A stretch of DNA of 64,000 nucleotides from Bradyrhizobium ivorense (GTDB taxonomy: Bacteria; Pseudomonadota; Alphaproteobacteria; Rhizobiales; Xanthobacteraceae): contig NZ_CAADFC020000023.1 in assembly GCF_900696085.1 (NCBI RefSeq), forward strand, positions 125,884 through 189,883, given 5' to 3'. The notes under the pieces were generated by a model that was not told the DNA's origin, made no database searches, and was given only the letters and a program-made list of their open reading frames with translations. Numbering within the stretch: the first letter of the stretch is position 1; each line of letters starts with the position of its first letter. The position numbers were made by a program, and so were the translations under genes. Shown here one piece after another: positions 7,999 to 17,122 of this stretch.

Positions 7999-8474
7999 TG
8001 TCCGATACGTTGCAGTCCCTCGACCAGCTCGCGCAGGTCAAGCCGGCGGCTCCCGAAGCGCCGAAATACGTCAAGAAGGTCGACAAGTACAACCGCGCTT
8101 ACGCCACCGGCAAGCGCAAGGACGCGGTCGCCCGCGTCTGGGTCAAGCCCGGTTCGGGCAAGATCTCGGTCAACACCCGCGAGTTCGAAGTCTACTTCGC
8201 CCGCCCGGTGCTGCGCATGATGATCCAGCAGCCGCTGGTCGCTGCTGCCCGCAACGGCCAGTACGACGTGATCTGCACCGTCGCCGGCGGCGGTCTGTCC
8301 GGCCAGGCCGGTGCTGTCCGTCACGGCATCTCGAAGGCGCTGACCAACTTCGAGCCGGAGCTGCGCGGCGTGCTCAAGAAGGGCGGCTTCCTGACTCGCG
8401 ACTCTCGCGCGGTCGAGCGCAAGAAGTACGGCAAGGCGAAGGCCCGCAAGTCCTTCCAGTTCTCGAAGCGCTAA
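7998..8474 (+). CDS. rpsI: 30S ribosomal protein S9
   Basis: A 158-residue small-subunit protein. The conserved core is YATGKRKDAVARVWVKPGSG, the YFARPVLRMMIQQPL segment, AGAVRHGISKALTNFEPELR and the basic C-terminal tail ending KKARKSFQFSKR-like (actual KARKSFQFSKR) that reaches the P-site tRNA. The extra 30-residue N-terminus (QSLDQLAQVKPAAPEAPKYV) is usual in alphaproteobacteria. It overlaps rplM by one base and is followed by a strong intrinsic terminator. Confidence 0.98.
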   Translation: MSDTLQSLDQLAQVKPAAPEAPKYVKKVDKYNRAYATGKRKDAVARVWVKPGSGKISVNTREFEVYFARPVLRMMIQQPLVAAARNGQYDVICTVAGGGLSGQAGAVRHGISKALTNFEPELRGVLKKGGFLTRDSRAVERKKYGKAKARKSFQFSKR

Positions 8475-8522
8475 TTCGAGACTTAAAATTTGCGGCAATC
8501 GCCGCACGCATAGAATTGAAGA

Positions 8523-8545
8523 GGGCGCCGAGAGGCGCCCTTTTT
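8523..8545 (+). terminator. Rho-independent terminator of rplM-rpsI
   Basis: Perfect stem GGGCGCC/GGCGCCC with a GAGA loop (8523-8540) followed by five T (8541-8545), 49 bases after the rpsI stop. Confidence 0.9.
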
Positions 8546-8735
8546 GCTGCGCTGCGTGTCGATGTTTCTGTGCCGCTCTTAGATGTGAATTAACGCAGTT
8601 TTTCGCGAAAACTTGCGTATGCGTGCAAACGAAATTGGAACTCGGCCGCCCTAGCGTGGCAACCAGCAGAAGCGCAGCATCACCAATTTCAATTGCGCCT
8701 GCGAACGTTACATCACCCAGGGCTGGGGGCTGTTC

Positions 8736-9953
8736 ATGTCGTTTGACACATCGACACTTTATTTGTTCGCGACCATGGTCGCGGGCATGCTCGGCGCTAT
8801 GCTGCTGATGTTCGGCAGGCAGGAGAGCATTCCCGCGCTGAAATGGTGGGGCACTGCCTATCTGCTCGGCGCAGGGGCGGTCGCGATCTGGACGCTGGGC
8901 GGCTCCTCGCTCGGCGTGCACATCGTGCTCGCCCTCAATGCGGTCGGCTTTGCCGCCTGCGGCCTGGTCTGGAATGCGGCGCGGATTTTCCATGGCCGCA
9001 AGCCCAACCTGGCGGGTCTCGTGCTCGGCCCGATCGTCTGGGTCGCCACCATGACGATGGTGGAGAGTCCCGCAATGCGCATGACGATCGGCGCCGGCAT
9101 CGTCGCGGTCTATGCGGCGCTCACCGCCACCGAACTGTTCAGCGAGCGCCGCCGCGCGATGCAGAAGCGCTGGCTTGCGATCGCGGTGCCGGTGCTGCAT
9201 GGCGGCGCCTTGATGCTGCCGATCCTGGTCGGCGACCTCCTGCGCCCGCACGATGTGAATTTCGTCTCGAGCTTCTGGGTCACGCTGTTCTCGATCGAGC
9301 TCGTGCTGTACGCGATCGGCACGGTGTTCGTGATCTTCATGATGGTGTCGGACCGCGCGGTGGCCGTGCACAAGACCGCGGCGTCGATCGATCCGCTCAG
9401 CGGCATGCTCAACCGCCGCGGTTTCACCGAGGCCTGCACGCGCGTGATCGAGCGCGAGGCCAATGCCGGCCGGCCGGTCACCGTGATGATCTTCGACATC
9501 GATCACTTCAAGTCGATCAACGACCGCTTCGGTCATCCCGCCGGCGACGAGGTGCTCAAGCTGTTCTCCGCCGTCGTGGTCAACAACCTCAGGATCAGCG
9601 ACCTGTCGGGCCGCATCGGCGGCGAGGAGTTCGCGGCGCTGCTGCCGTGCTCGCTCGAGGAGGGCGTGCTGGTCGCCGAGCGCGTGCGCGAGGCCTTCGA
9701 GTGCAGCAACATCACCTGCGAAGAAGGCGCGGTCGACACCACGGTCAGCATCGGCGTCGCCGGCGGCCCCGCCGGCACCGAGCTCGAGGTGCTGCTGGCC
9801 TCCGCCGACACCGCGCTCTACCAGGCCAAGCGCGGCGGCCGTAACCGCGTCGAGGCCGCCGAAGAGCTGCCGCTGTCGCTGGAGAACTGGCGGCGCAAGA
9901 CCGCGGGCCTGCCGGCCACCGCGCGGCAGAAGCCGGCGCCGGTGCGGGCCTGA
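8736..9953 (+). CDS. Membrane diguanylate cyclase (GGDEF)
   Basis: A 405-residue enzyme that makes c-di-GMP from GTP. The first 210 residues contain about six hydrophobic segments and form a membrane sensor region. The GGDEF domain runs from about 215 to 370: DPLSGMLNRRGF, VMIFDIDHFKSINDRFGHPAGDEVLK, the active-site GGEEF, and the closing SVSIG-like segment plus ADTALYQAKRGGRNRV. An inhibitory I-site RxxD (RISD) lies exactly five residues before GGEEF, so product feedback is expected. No EAL domain is present. It is a single gene with no obvious operon partner; the sensed signal is unknown. Confidence 0.94.
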   Translation: MSFDTSTLYLFATMVAGMLGAMLLMFGRQESIPALKWWGTAYLLGAGAVAIWTLGGSSLGVHIVLALNAVGFAACGLVWNAARIFHGRKPNLAGLVLGPIVWVATMTMVESPAMRMTIGAGIVAVYAALTATELFSERRRAMQKRWLAIAVPVLHGGALMLPILVGDLLRPHDVNFVSSFWVTLFSIELVLYAIGTVFVIFMMVSDRAVAVHKTAASIDPLSGMLNRRGFTEACTRVIEREANAGRPVTVMIFDIDHFKSINDRFGHPAGDEVLKLFSAVVVNNLRISDLSGRIGGEEFAALLPCSLEEGVLVAERVREAFECSNITCEEGAVDTTVSIGVAGGPAGTELEVLLASADTALYQAKRGGRNRVEAAEELPLSLENWRRKTAGLPATARQKPAPVRA

Positions 9954-9983
9954 GCGGTAACGTCCGGTTAACCATTCGATCCC

Positions 9984-10232
9984 ATGCTTTTGGGCATGGA
10001 GTCGATCCGCACCCGCAATCCGCAGGCTGCTCTGATGTCGCTCGAAGCGGCGGCGGCTTCGGCGCGCGGCGGTTTCGCCTGCCTGTTCGCGAACTCCGAC
10101 GAGTACGAGACCGCGTTGATCGCCGAACGCCGCGCGCAGGGCCGCTACGCGCCGCCCCAGCGCCGCTGGCCGGTCGTGATGCTGATCGGCGTCATGCTGA
10201 TCGTCGCAGGCATGGTGCTGCTGCTCGCTTGA
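9984..10232 (+). CDS. Small single-pass membrane protein
   Basis: An 82-residue protein, or 78 if it starts at the second ATG (9996). The N-terminal part is soluble (MESIRTRNPQAALMSLEAAA, NSDEYETALIAERRAQGRYA), followed by a basic PPQRRW and one C-terminal transmembrane helix (PVVMLIGVMLIVAGMVLLL). It resembles a tail-anchored protein. I do not recognise a family. The 31-base distance from the cyclase gene and same strand allow co-transcription. Confidence 0.55.
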   Translation: MLLGMESIRTRNPQAALMSLEAAAASARGGFACLFANSDEYETALIAERRAQGRYAPPQRRWPVVMLIGVMLIVAGMVLLLA

Positions 10233-10247
10233 ACCTATTTTTGTCTT

Positions 10248-10296
10248 GACGCGTTTTCTTCACGCGAACCGGTATCCACTTCGCTCGAAAACGCTC
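10248..10296. repeat. Dispersed palindromic repeat at the 3' end of two convergent genes
   Basis: Arms GCGTTTTC (10251-10258) and GAAAACGC (10287-10294) enclose ACGCGAACCGGTATCCACTT. It lies six bases past the AI-2E gene stop and 16 bases past the small-protein stop, between convergent genes, where it may act as a two-way terminator. Confidence 0.6.
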
Positions 10297-10301
10297 TGAT
10301 C

Positions 10302-11441
10302 TCACGCGGCTTTGGCAGGCGCGCTATTCTCCGCCTTGAAATGGTCGATCATCACCTTGGCGATCGCGATCAGCGGCAGCGCCAGCGCCAGCCCCCAGAC
10401 GCCGAACACGACGCCGAGCAGGATCTGGAACGCGAACAGCGTCGCCGGCGGGATGTCGAGCGCCTGGCGCTGGATGATCGGCGTCAGCACGTAGCTTTCC
10501 AGCGCGTGCACGCCGAGGAACAGCACGAAGGCGGAGACCGCCGCGATCCAGCCCGTCGCGAGGCTCGCCAGCACCACGATCAGCCCGCCGAGGATCGCCC
10601 CGACGGTCGGGATGAAGGCGAGCAGTCCGGCCTGGATGCCGAGGATGAACGAGCTCGGGATGCCGATGATCGCAAGCCCGATCCAGGTGACCAGGAATAC
10701 CGCCACCATCGTGATGATCTGCGCGATCAGCCAGCGCTCCAGCGTCTCGCCGATGCGGTCGACGATGGCGGTGGCCTCGCGGCGGTATTTTGCCGGCGCG
10801 ATGAACAGCAGCCCGGCGCGGTAGACGCTCGGCTGGGCGGCGAAGGCGAGCCCCAGGAACAGCACGATGAAGAAGTTGCCGACCACGCTGACGGTGCCGA
10901 GCAGCACCTTCAGCGTCTGGCCGATGATCGCCCCGCCGCTCGAGGCAAGCGCGCTGGCGCCGGGCAGGCCGTGGCTCTGCGAGGTGGCGGGCGCCGTCGT
11001 CGTTGCCGCGCCGGCGCCTTCCTGTTTCGCCTCATTGGTCACGTTGCTGAAATCGAAGTAGCTGGTGTCGACGCCATGCTGCTCGAGGAAGTCCTTGACG
11101 CTGCCGAGCTGCGACTTGATCGTGTTGGTCAGCACCGTGGCCTGCTGCGCGATGGTGGTGCCGCCGAGGAACACGATGCCGGACAACAGCCCGGCCAGCG
11201 CCAGGCAGACGATCGCAAGCCGCAGCGGGTGGGGCAGCCCGGTCAGGCGGCCCAGCAGGGTGGTCATGGCGTTCAGCCCGACGCCGAGCAGCATGCCGGC
11301 GAAGAGCAGGAACAGCGTCGCGGCGAAATGCCAGGTGAACATCAGAAGCGCCGCGAACAGCACGATCCCGGTGCCGCCGACGGCGATCGCCCACGCCATG
11401 TCGTTGCGCGCCCGCAGGCGATTGTCAGCCGAGTCTGTCAC
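10302..11441 (-). CDS. AI-2E family (PerM-type) membrane transporter
   Basis: A 379-residue polytopic protein of the AI-2E/PerM/YdiK family. N-terminal helices (MAWAIAVGGTGIVLFAALLM, LFLLFAGMLLGVGLN), a periplasmic coil-like segment (QQATVLTNTIKSQLGSVKDF) and the family core are present: LIAQIITMVAVFLVTWIGLA, GIQAGLLAFIPTVGAILGG and ALESYVLTPIIQRQALDIPP. Members export small molecules or function in cell-envelope homeostasis; the substrate here is unknown. The start is a GTG (11439-11441) with a GGAAGGGA ribosome site seven bases away. The far longer open frame upstream is antisense to the next gene and is rejected. Confidence 0.88.
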   Translation of the reverse strand: MTDSADNRLRARNDMAWAIAVGGTGIVLFAALLMFTWHFAATLFLLFAGMLLGVGLNAMTTLLGRLTGLPHPLRLAIVCLALAGLLSGIVFLGGTTIAQQATVLTNTIKSQLGSVKDFLEQHGVDTSYFDFSNVTNEAKQEGAGAATTTAPATSQSHGLPGASALASSGGAIIGQTLKVLLGTVSVVGNFFIVLFLGLAFAAQPSVYRAGLLFIAPAKYRREATAIVDRIGETLERWLIAQIITMVAVFLVTWIGLAIIGIPSSFILGIQAGLLAFIPTVGAILGGLIVVLASLATGWIAAVSAFVLFLGVHALESYVLTPIIQRQALDIPPATLFAFQILLGVVFGVWGLALALPLIAIAKVMIDHFKAENSAPAKAA

Positions 11442-11603
11442 GGGTGATTCCCTTCCGCGCCGGTGTCCTCGCCACTTTGTCGCGAAACCGCCGCGGGGAT
11501 CAAGCTGCGACCGCACGGCGGTTTGACGCTGGCGTCCCGATTGTGCCAAGCGAGGCAAAAGATCGATCGGGCGGACGCGCTCGGGGAACGGCGAGGGCGG
11601 GGC

Positions 11604-12300
11604 ATGGTTTTGAAATGGGTCGGGCCGCTCGCGCTGCTCGCGGCGCTTGTGATCGGCGACCAGATCCGGATCAACCGGCCAGGCCACAAATACCGGCTGT
11701 CGGTCGAGGTCGAGACGCCGGACGGCATCAAATCCAACTCCGGCGTGCTCGCGGTGCATCCCGACCGCGGCTACAGCCGCGGTGGCCACACCCGCACCGC
11801 GGGCGATGCGGTCTATGTCGATCTCGGCGGCGGCAAGAATTTGGTCGCGCTGCTCGCCCATCTCGACAAGGCGATCGATCTCGACGACATCAACTACGTC
11901 GCGCTGCGCGCCTACGGCGCGGCCCGCGGCGACCGCGTCTCGTTCAGCGCGATGAGCAGTCAGACCGGCGTGGTCCCGGTGACGGGCAAGCTGATCCCGG
12001 TGCTGATGACGTTCGCCGACCCGGCCGACCCCGGCAGCGCGCGTGCCGTTTTGCCCGACGACAGCGAGGCCGCACTCGGCCCAGGGGTACCGGCTGCACG
12101 GGCTCACCGCCGAAGTGGTGCCGAACGGCTACTGGCCGCTCGATTTCGGCGGCAGGCTCGGCGAACCCGTCACCCGCGCCATCAAGGCCCGGCTGCCCTG
12201 GCTCGGCGGCGACAGTGCGCCCGCCGCCGCCGCGCTCCGTGCGGCTGGCCTGCCCGGCGTCGAGAGCATCGATGCCGGGGCCGCCTTCGCCCGAAAGTGA
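11604..12300 (+). pseudogene. Hypothetical membrane-anchored protein with an apparent +1 frameshift
   Basis: The reading frame begins MVLKWVGPLALLAALVIGD (signal anchor) and continues YRLSVEVETPDGIKSNSGVL to FADPADPGSARAVLPDDSEA. After LGPG it runs into unrelated sequence. Removing one G from the G4 run at 12084-12087 joins it to the second frame, reading LGPGYRLHGLTAEVVPNGYW and ending at the TGA of 12300, giving about 231 residues. The two halves have the same composition and make one coherent protein, so this is a frameshift or a base-call error rather than two genes. I know no function for the family. It is divergent from the AI-2E gene. Confidence 0.65.
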
Positions 12301-12467
12301 CCGCTTTTGGCGCCGCTAGGGCCGATCCGGGTCATCGGCACCGGTGCTGTGCAGGGCTGCAAGGTGGGCTTTGCACAGATAGGCAGTTGATCCGGCGGGA
12401 ACTCGAAGGCATGATCGTCTTTGCAGCGTCGCAAACTTAGAAGAATCATTGCGCGAGACTTGAGATA

Positions 12468-13238
12468 ATGAGACGGCCCGTGGTCGGCGTGATCGGAAAC
12501 GCCCATCGCATCGAAAATCGTTTCACAGTCCAGATGGTCGGGGAGCGCAACCTTCGCGCGGTTGCCGAGGTGTCGGGCGCCGTCCCGCTGATGTTCGCAG
12601 GCAGTCCTGAAATTACCGACGTCGGGGCCTTGCTCGACGTGGTCGACGGCGTGGTGCTGACGGGGGCGCGCGCCAACGTTCATCCGACCCGTTTCAACAC
12701 CGAGCCCTGCGCGGCCCACGAACCCTACGATCTGCACCGCGACGACGTCGCGCTGGCGCTGTCGGAGGCCTGCGTCGCGCGCGGCGTGCCGATCTTCGGC
12801 ATCTGCCGCGGCCTGCAGGAGATGAACGTCGCGTTCGGCGGCTCACTGCATCCCGAAATCCGCGAGCTTCCCGGCCGCATGAACCATCGCATGCCGCGGC
12901 TGGAGAACGGCGAGATCCATCCCGATCCCACGGTGATCTTCGCCGACCGCCACGACGTCGCGCTGACACCGGGCGGCGCCTTCGCCAAGATCCTGGGGCG
13001 CGAGTCGATCCGGGTCAATTCGCTGCACGGGCAGGGCATCCTGGTGCCGGGCGATCGCGTCGTGATCGAGGGCATCGCCGAGGACGGCACCATCGAGGCG
13101 ATCCGCATCGCCGACGCGCCCGGTTTTGCGCTCGGCGTGCAGTGGCACGCCGAATACGACCCGCAGCGCAACCCGATCAACCGCGCCCTGTTCGAGGCTT
13201 TTGGCGACGCACTGCGCGAGCGGCGGCGGGCGGCGTAG
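12468..13238 (+). CDS. Gamma-glutamyl-gamma-aminobutyrate hydrolase (PuuD) family protein
   Basis: A 256-residue class I glutamine-amidotransferase-like hydrolase (peptidase C26). The nucleophile elbow FGICRGLQEMNVAFGG holds the catalytic Cys; VNSLHGQG and GVQWHAEYD supply the family motif with catalytic His and a following Glu. VDGVVLTGARANVHP is the oxyanion region. PuuD cleaves gamma-glutamyl-GABA in putrescine breakdown, but no other puu gene is nearby, so the substrate is only inferred. It is flanked by intergenic DNA on both sides and is probably monocistronic. Confidence 0.88.
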   Translation: MRRPVVGVIGNAHRIENRFTVQMVGERNLRAVAEVSGAVPLMFAGSPEITDVGALLDVVDGVVLTGARANVHPTRFNTEPCAAHEPYDLHRDDVALALSEACVARGVPIFGICRGLQEMNVAFGGSLHPEIRELPGRMNHRMPRLENGEIHPDPTVIFADRHDVALTPGGAFAKILGRESIRVNSLHGQGILVPGDRVVIEGIAEDGTIEAIRIADAPGFALGVQWHAEYDPQRNPINRALFEAFGDALRERRRAA

Positions 13239-13565
13239 GGCGCATCTGGCGATCCATTTGCGGTGTCATCACCCGCGCATGCGGGTGATCCAGTATTCCA
13301 GAGGCAGCAGCACTTGAGCCGAGAAGCCGCGGCGTACTGGATCGCCCGGTCGAGCCGGGCGATGACAGGTGAGGACGCGGTCGTAGACCGCCGAAATGCA
13401 TCTCCGTAATTCTACGGATACGAAATTGGCGGATCGCCGGGCCGGACTCGGCTAAGCAACACCGGAGCAGCCCACCGGATATTGCCCGGCGCCGACGATC
13501 CTTTCCGAATTCCTGTTTCCCTTTTTTCCGTTTCCGGTGCGGCTGATCACGATGAGTTGGTCGGG
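13239..13565. other. Intergenic region holding a dispersed repeat
   Basis: 327 bases between the hydrolase and the hybrid kinase. It contains the repeat at 13264-13367. After that I see an A/T-richer stretch around 13396-13430 that may hold the kinase promoter, and no further gene. A TTG at 13482 would extend the kinase but has no good ribosome site. Confidence 0.6.
13264..13367. repeat. Dispersed repeat, TGTCATCACCCGC family
   Basis: A 104-bp element with ends TGTCATC and GATGACA. It contains two hairpins, CACCCGCGCATGCGGGTG and ATCGCCCGGTCGAGCCGGGC (a 20-base segment), joined by GATCCAGTATTCCAGAG and its rough counterpart GGCGTACTGGATC. From memory it is a common bradyrhizobial intergenic repeat. 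Confidence 0.78.
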
Positions 13566-15878
13566 ATGAATTTGTCGGGCCGTCTGGCGCTCGGGGTGAC
13601 GCTCCCGGTCGTCGCGATCCTGCTTGCGCTGGGGCTTATCCACGGCGCCTCCTGGTCGGGCCTTGGGCTCGCCGTGGGCGCAATTGCGGTGGTGCTGATG
13701 ATTGCCGAGATCATTGCCAGATCGCTCTCGAAGCCGCTCGCCCAGGCGGTGGAGGGGCTGTCGCGTGGCGAGCCGGCAACGGTGTCCACTGCCAGCGGTC
13801 ATGAGATCGCTCGCCTTACCGCGGCGCTTGCCGATCTGTCGGCGCAATTGGGCTCGCGGCAGAACCTGCTGGAAACGACGGTCGAGAGCATCCGTGACCT
13901 GGTGGTGATTGCCGATGAGACCGGTGCGGTCGTGGTCGTCAACGCCGCCGCGCGACAGCTGTTCGGCATCGATGCCGGCTTCAACAGCCTAACCGGCGTG
14001 CGCAGCTTCGAGTGCTATTACGCCGACGGCGTGACGCCGATGCCAATTGCGGAGTCGCCGCTGGTGCGGGCGCTGCGCGGCGAGGATATCGAGGCTCTCG
14101 AGCTGGTGGTGAAGCCGCGGTCCGGCGCCCCCGAAGTCTGCCTCGTCGCCAACTCCCGGCCGTTGCGCGACGACGCCGGGAATCTGCGCGGTGCGGTCTC
14201 GGTGCTGCATGACGTCACGGCGCGGCGGCAGGCGCATGCGGCGCTGGTCGAGAGCGAGCAGATGGCGCAGGCGATCATCCGGACCGCGCTCGATGCCTTC
14301 GTCCAGACCGACCAGGACGGCATCGTGCTGGACTGGAGCCCGCAGGCCGAGGCGCTGACCGGCTGGACCAGATCGGAGGCCGTCGGCTGCAAGGTGGTGG
14401 AACTGGTGGTCCCGGAAGAGCTGCGCGTCGCGCACCGGCAGCGCATCACCCGTTTCCTGCAGGAGACCGCGGCCGGCGGCATGGGCATGCGCTATGAATC
14501 GCCGTCGGTGCACCGCGACGGCCATTTGTTCTATGTCGAGGTGTCGCTCAACGCGCTCAAGCGCGGCGATGGTTACGTCGTCAACGCCTTCGTCAGGGAC
14601 ATCACCCAGCGGCGCGTCGCCGCCGAGCAGTTGATCCAGGCCCAGAAGACGGAATCGCTGGGGCGGCTGACCGGCGGCATCGCGCACGACTTCAACAATA
14701 TGCTGACCGTGATCACCGGCACGATCGAGCTGCTCGCCGACGGCGTCAAGGACAACCCGCAGCTTGCCGCGATCGCCAAGCTGATCAGCGATGCCGCCGA
14801 TCGCGGCGCGCAGCTGACATCGAGTCTGCTGGCGTTCTCGCGCAAGCAGCCGCTGCAGCCCGCCGAGACCGACGTCAACGAGCTGATCGGCGAGGTGGTG
14901 CGGCTATTGTCGCAGACGCTGGGCTCGCAGATCGAGATCAGGACCGAGCTCCGCCGCGACGCCTGGCTGGCGTTCGTCGACCGCAGCCAGCTTTCGGCGG
15001 CGCTGGTCAATCTCGGCATCAATGCGCGCGATGCGATGCCGGAGGGCGGCACTCTGACGTTTGCGACCCGCAACATCCAGCTTGGGATTCCCGAGGCGGT
15101 GACGCGCGGCGTCGAGCGCGCCGGCGATCATCTCGTGATCGAGGTGACCGACACCGGCGTCGGAATCTCGCCGTCGCATCTGGAGAAGATCTTCGATCCG
15201 TTCTTCTCCACCAAAGAGGTCGGGCAGGGCACCGGGCTCGGGCTCAGCATGGTGTTCGGCTTCGTCAAGCAGAGCGGCGGCGGCATCGAGGTCCGGAGCG
15301 AGGAGGGGCGCGGCACGATCTTCCGGATCTATCTGCCGAAGGCCGACGGCGTCGCGCCGCGTGCGGACGAGGAGGACGAAGCGCCGGTCCGCGGCGGCAC
15401 CGAGACCATCCTGTGCGTCGAGGACGACGCCCGGATCCGCGAATATGTCACCGGACAACTTGAAAGCCTCGGCTACAAGGTGCTGGTGGCGGCCAACGCC
15501 GACGAGGCGCTGGCGATCGTCCGCCGCGGCACCGCGTTCGACCTCTTGTTCACCGACATCGTGATGCCCGGCAGCATGAACGGCCGGCAGCTCGCGGAGA
15601 CGCTGATGGCAGGGCGCCCGGCAATGCGGGTGCTGTTCACCTCGGGCTACAGCGACGGCGCCTTGCCAACGCAGCAGGGGCGCAGTGGTCACGGCATTCC
15701 GCTGCTGACCAAACCCTATCGGCGCAGCGAGTTGGCGCGAATGCTGCGGCGCTGCCTCGATCTGCAGGTCGACTTTCAGGGCGACCCGGTTCCGCAGCCT
15801 TACTCCGTGCTGCCCGATCTCGAACGCTTCTTGCGCGAGAACCCTCCGGACAAGACCGATCCGCGGTCTGCAGGATAG
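13566..15878 (+). CDS. Hybrid sensor histidine kinase with two PAS domains and a receiver
   Basis: A 770-residue membrane kinase. Order: two N-terminal transmembrane segments (residues 5-55), a short HAMP-like linker, PAS 1 (about 100-225; ETTVESIRDLVVIADETGAV), PAS 2 (about 240-360; IIRTALDAFVQTDQDGIVLD), HisKA with phospho-acceptor His in GGIAHDFNNMLTVI, HATPase_c (NLGINARDAM, DTGVGI, GTGLGLSMVFGFV) and a C-terminal receiver with the acceptor Asp in LLFTDIVMPG. This architecture is typical of large rhizobial hybrid kinases that pass phosphate through their own receiver. The output partner is not encoded nearby. ATG 13566 is chosen over an upstream TTG. Confidence 0.92.
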   Translation: MNLSGRLALGVTLPVVAILLALGLIHGASWSGLGLAVGAIAVVLMIAEIIARSLSKPLAQAVEGLSRGEPATVSTASGHEIARLTAALADLSAQLGSRQNLLETTVESIRDLVVIADETGAVVVVNAAARQLFGIDAGFNSLTGVRSFECYYADGVTPMPIAESPLVRALRGEDIEALELVVKPRSGAPEVCLVANSRPLRDDAGNLRGAVSVLHDVTARRQAHAALVESEQMAQAIIRTALDAFVQTDQDGIVLDWSPQAEALTGWTRSEAVGCKVVELVVPEELRVAHRQRITRFLQETAAGGMGMRYESPSVHRDGHLFYVEVSLNALKRGDGYVVNAFVRDITQRRVAAEQLIQAQKTESLGRLTGGIAHDFNNMLTVITGTIELLADGVKDNPQLAAIAKLISDAADRGAQLTSSLLAFSRKQPLQPAETDVNELIGEVVRLLSQTLGSQIEIRTELRRDAWLAFVDRSQLSAALVNLGINARDAMPEGGTLTFATRNIQLGIPEAVTRGVERAGDHLVIEVTDTGVGISPSHLEKIFDPFFSTKEVGQGTGLGLSMVFGFVKQSGGGIEVRSEEGRGTIFRIYLPKADGVAPRADEEDEAPVRGGTETILCVEDDARIREYVTGQLESLGYKVLVAANADEALAIVRRGTAFDLLFTDIVMPGSMNGRQLAETLMAGRPAMRVLFTSGYSDGALPTQQGRSGHGIPLLTKPYRRSELARMLRRCLDLQVDFQGDPVPQPYSVLPDLERFLRENPPDKTDPRSAG

Positions 15879-15966
15879 GTATCGCTTCGCTCGACCCATC
15901 CGACTATCATCACTTCCGTAACAATGGCGTGGCCGGTCAACGGCCCGACCCCCGGGGAGTGTGCAG

Positions 15967-17034
15967 ATGCAGGACCGCAAATGGTCGAGGCGCGATTTGA
16001 TCAAGGCGACGGCGGCGACCGCGGCCGGCATGGTGTTCGCCGAACCGCTGAGGGCGGCGGCGCCACCGGCCGAGGCGGTGACGCCGGAATTGATCGCGGC
16101 GGCGACCAAGGAGGGCAAGGTCTCGTTCTACACCGCGCTCGAACTGAACACCGCCGAGCGGCTGGCGCGCAGCTTTGAGCAGAAATATCTCGGGATCAGC
16201 GTCCGCGTCGAGCGCTCGGGCGCCGAGCGGATCTTTCAGCGCATCGCACAGGAGCAGGGCAGCGGCATCAACGCCGTCGACGTCGCCAACTCCACCGACC
16301 CCGCGCATTATCTCGACTGGAAGAAGAACGATTGGCTCGCGGCCTACGTGCCGGAAGATGTCGCCAAGAATTTTCCGGCCGACCAGATCGATCCGGATGG
16401 CACCTCGGCGACGTCCTGCGCCTGGTTCGAGGTGATCGGCTACAACACCGATCAGGTGAAACGCGAAGAGGCGCCGAAGAGCTTTGCCGACCTGCTCGAC
16501 CCGAAATGGCGCGGCAAGATCGTCAAGGGTCATCCGGGCTATTCCGGCGCGATCATGACCGCGACCTTCGTCTTGGCGCGCGATCTCGGCTGGCCCTATC
16601 TGGAAAAGCTGGCGCAGCAGCGGGTGATGCAGGTGCAGTCGGCAGCCGATCCGCCGAAGAAGATCCTGCTCGGCGAACGCGCCATCATGGCCGACGGCAA
16701 TGACTACAATTTGGTGCTGGCCAAGGACCAGGGCAAGCCGGTCGAAGTGGTCTATCCAACCGAAGGGGCGCCGCTGATCATCGTGCCGAGCGGCATCTTC
16801 AAGAGCGCGCCGAACCCGAACGCGGCAAAACTGTTCCAGAGCTTCTTCTTCAGCGCCGCGACCCAGCAGATGCTGGCCGACGAATTCGCCCACCGCTCGT
16901 TCCACGCCCAGGTGAAGGAGAAGGCCGAACATGTGCCACTGAACAAGCTGAAGATGCTCAAGGCCGATCCGGCCCAGGTGCAGGCGCAGAGCGAGGAGAT
17001 CAAGGCAAGATACGCCAAGCTGTTCCGGGTGTAG
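15967..17034 (+). CDS. Extracellular solute-binding protein (iron/ferric type, Tat signal)
   Basis: A 355-residue periplasmic binding protein of family 1 (AfuA/FutA-like). A twin-arginine signal is evident (SRRDLIKATAATAAGMVFAE). Conserved features are KEGKVSFYTALELNTAERLA, VRVERSGAERIFQRI, GYNTDQVKREEAPKSFADLL and DPKWRGKIVKGHPGYSG. Related proteins bind ferric iron or other metals and anions, and the ligand is not certain. ATG 15967 is chosen because GGGGAG ends seven bases upstream; a GTG six bases earlier overlaps that site. No permease or ATPase gene adjoins it, so it is an orphan receptor or serves a distant transporter. The hybrid kinase upstream ends 88 bases away. Confidence 0.88.
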   Translation: MQDRKWSRRDLIKATAATAAGMVFAEPLRAAAPPAEAVTPELIAAATKEGKVSFYTALELNTAERLARSFEQKYLGISVRVERSGAERIFQRIAQEQGSGINAVDVANSTDPAHYLDWKKNDWLAAYVPEDVAKNFPADQIDPDGTSATSCAWFEVIGYNTDQVKREEAPKSFADLLDPKWRGKIVKGHPGYSGAIMTATFVLARDLGWPYLEKLAQQRVMQVQSAADPPKKILLGERAIMADGNDYNLVLAKDQGKPVEVVYPTEGAPLIIVPSGIFKSAPNPNAAKLFQSFFFSAATQQMLADEFAHRSFHAQVKEKAEHVPLNKLKMLKADPAQVQAQSEEIKARYAKLFRV

Positions 17035-17122
17035 GTTCGTCGGGGTCCGGAAGGGTGGATATCGCTTCCGCCTTCGCTCTTCGAGCTACGGCGGACAAGT
17101 CGCTCCACCATCCTGCGGTTCG

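Noticed and set aside
10302..12107. 601-residue frame for the AI-2E gene
   Set aside because: The region upstream of GTG 11441 is antisense to the frameshifted gene at 11604-12300.
13482..13565. TTG start extending the hybrid kinase
   Set aside because: No ribosome site and no conserved sequence before ATG 13566.
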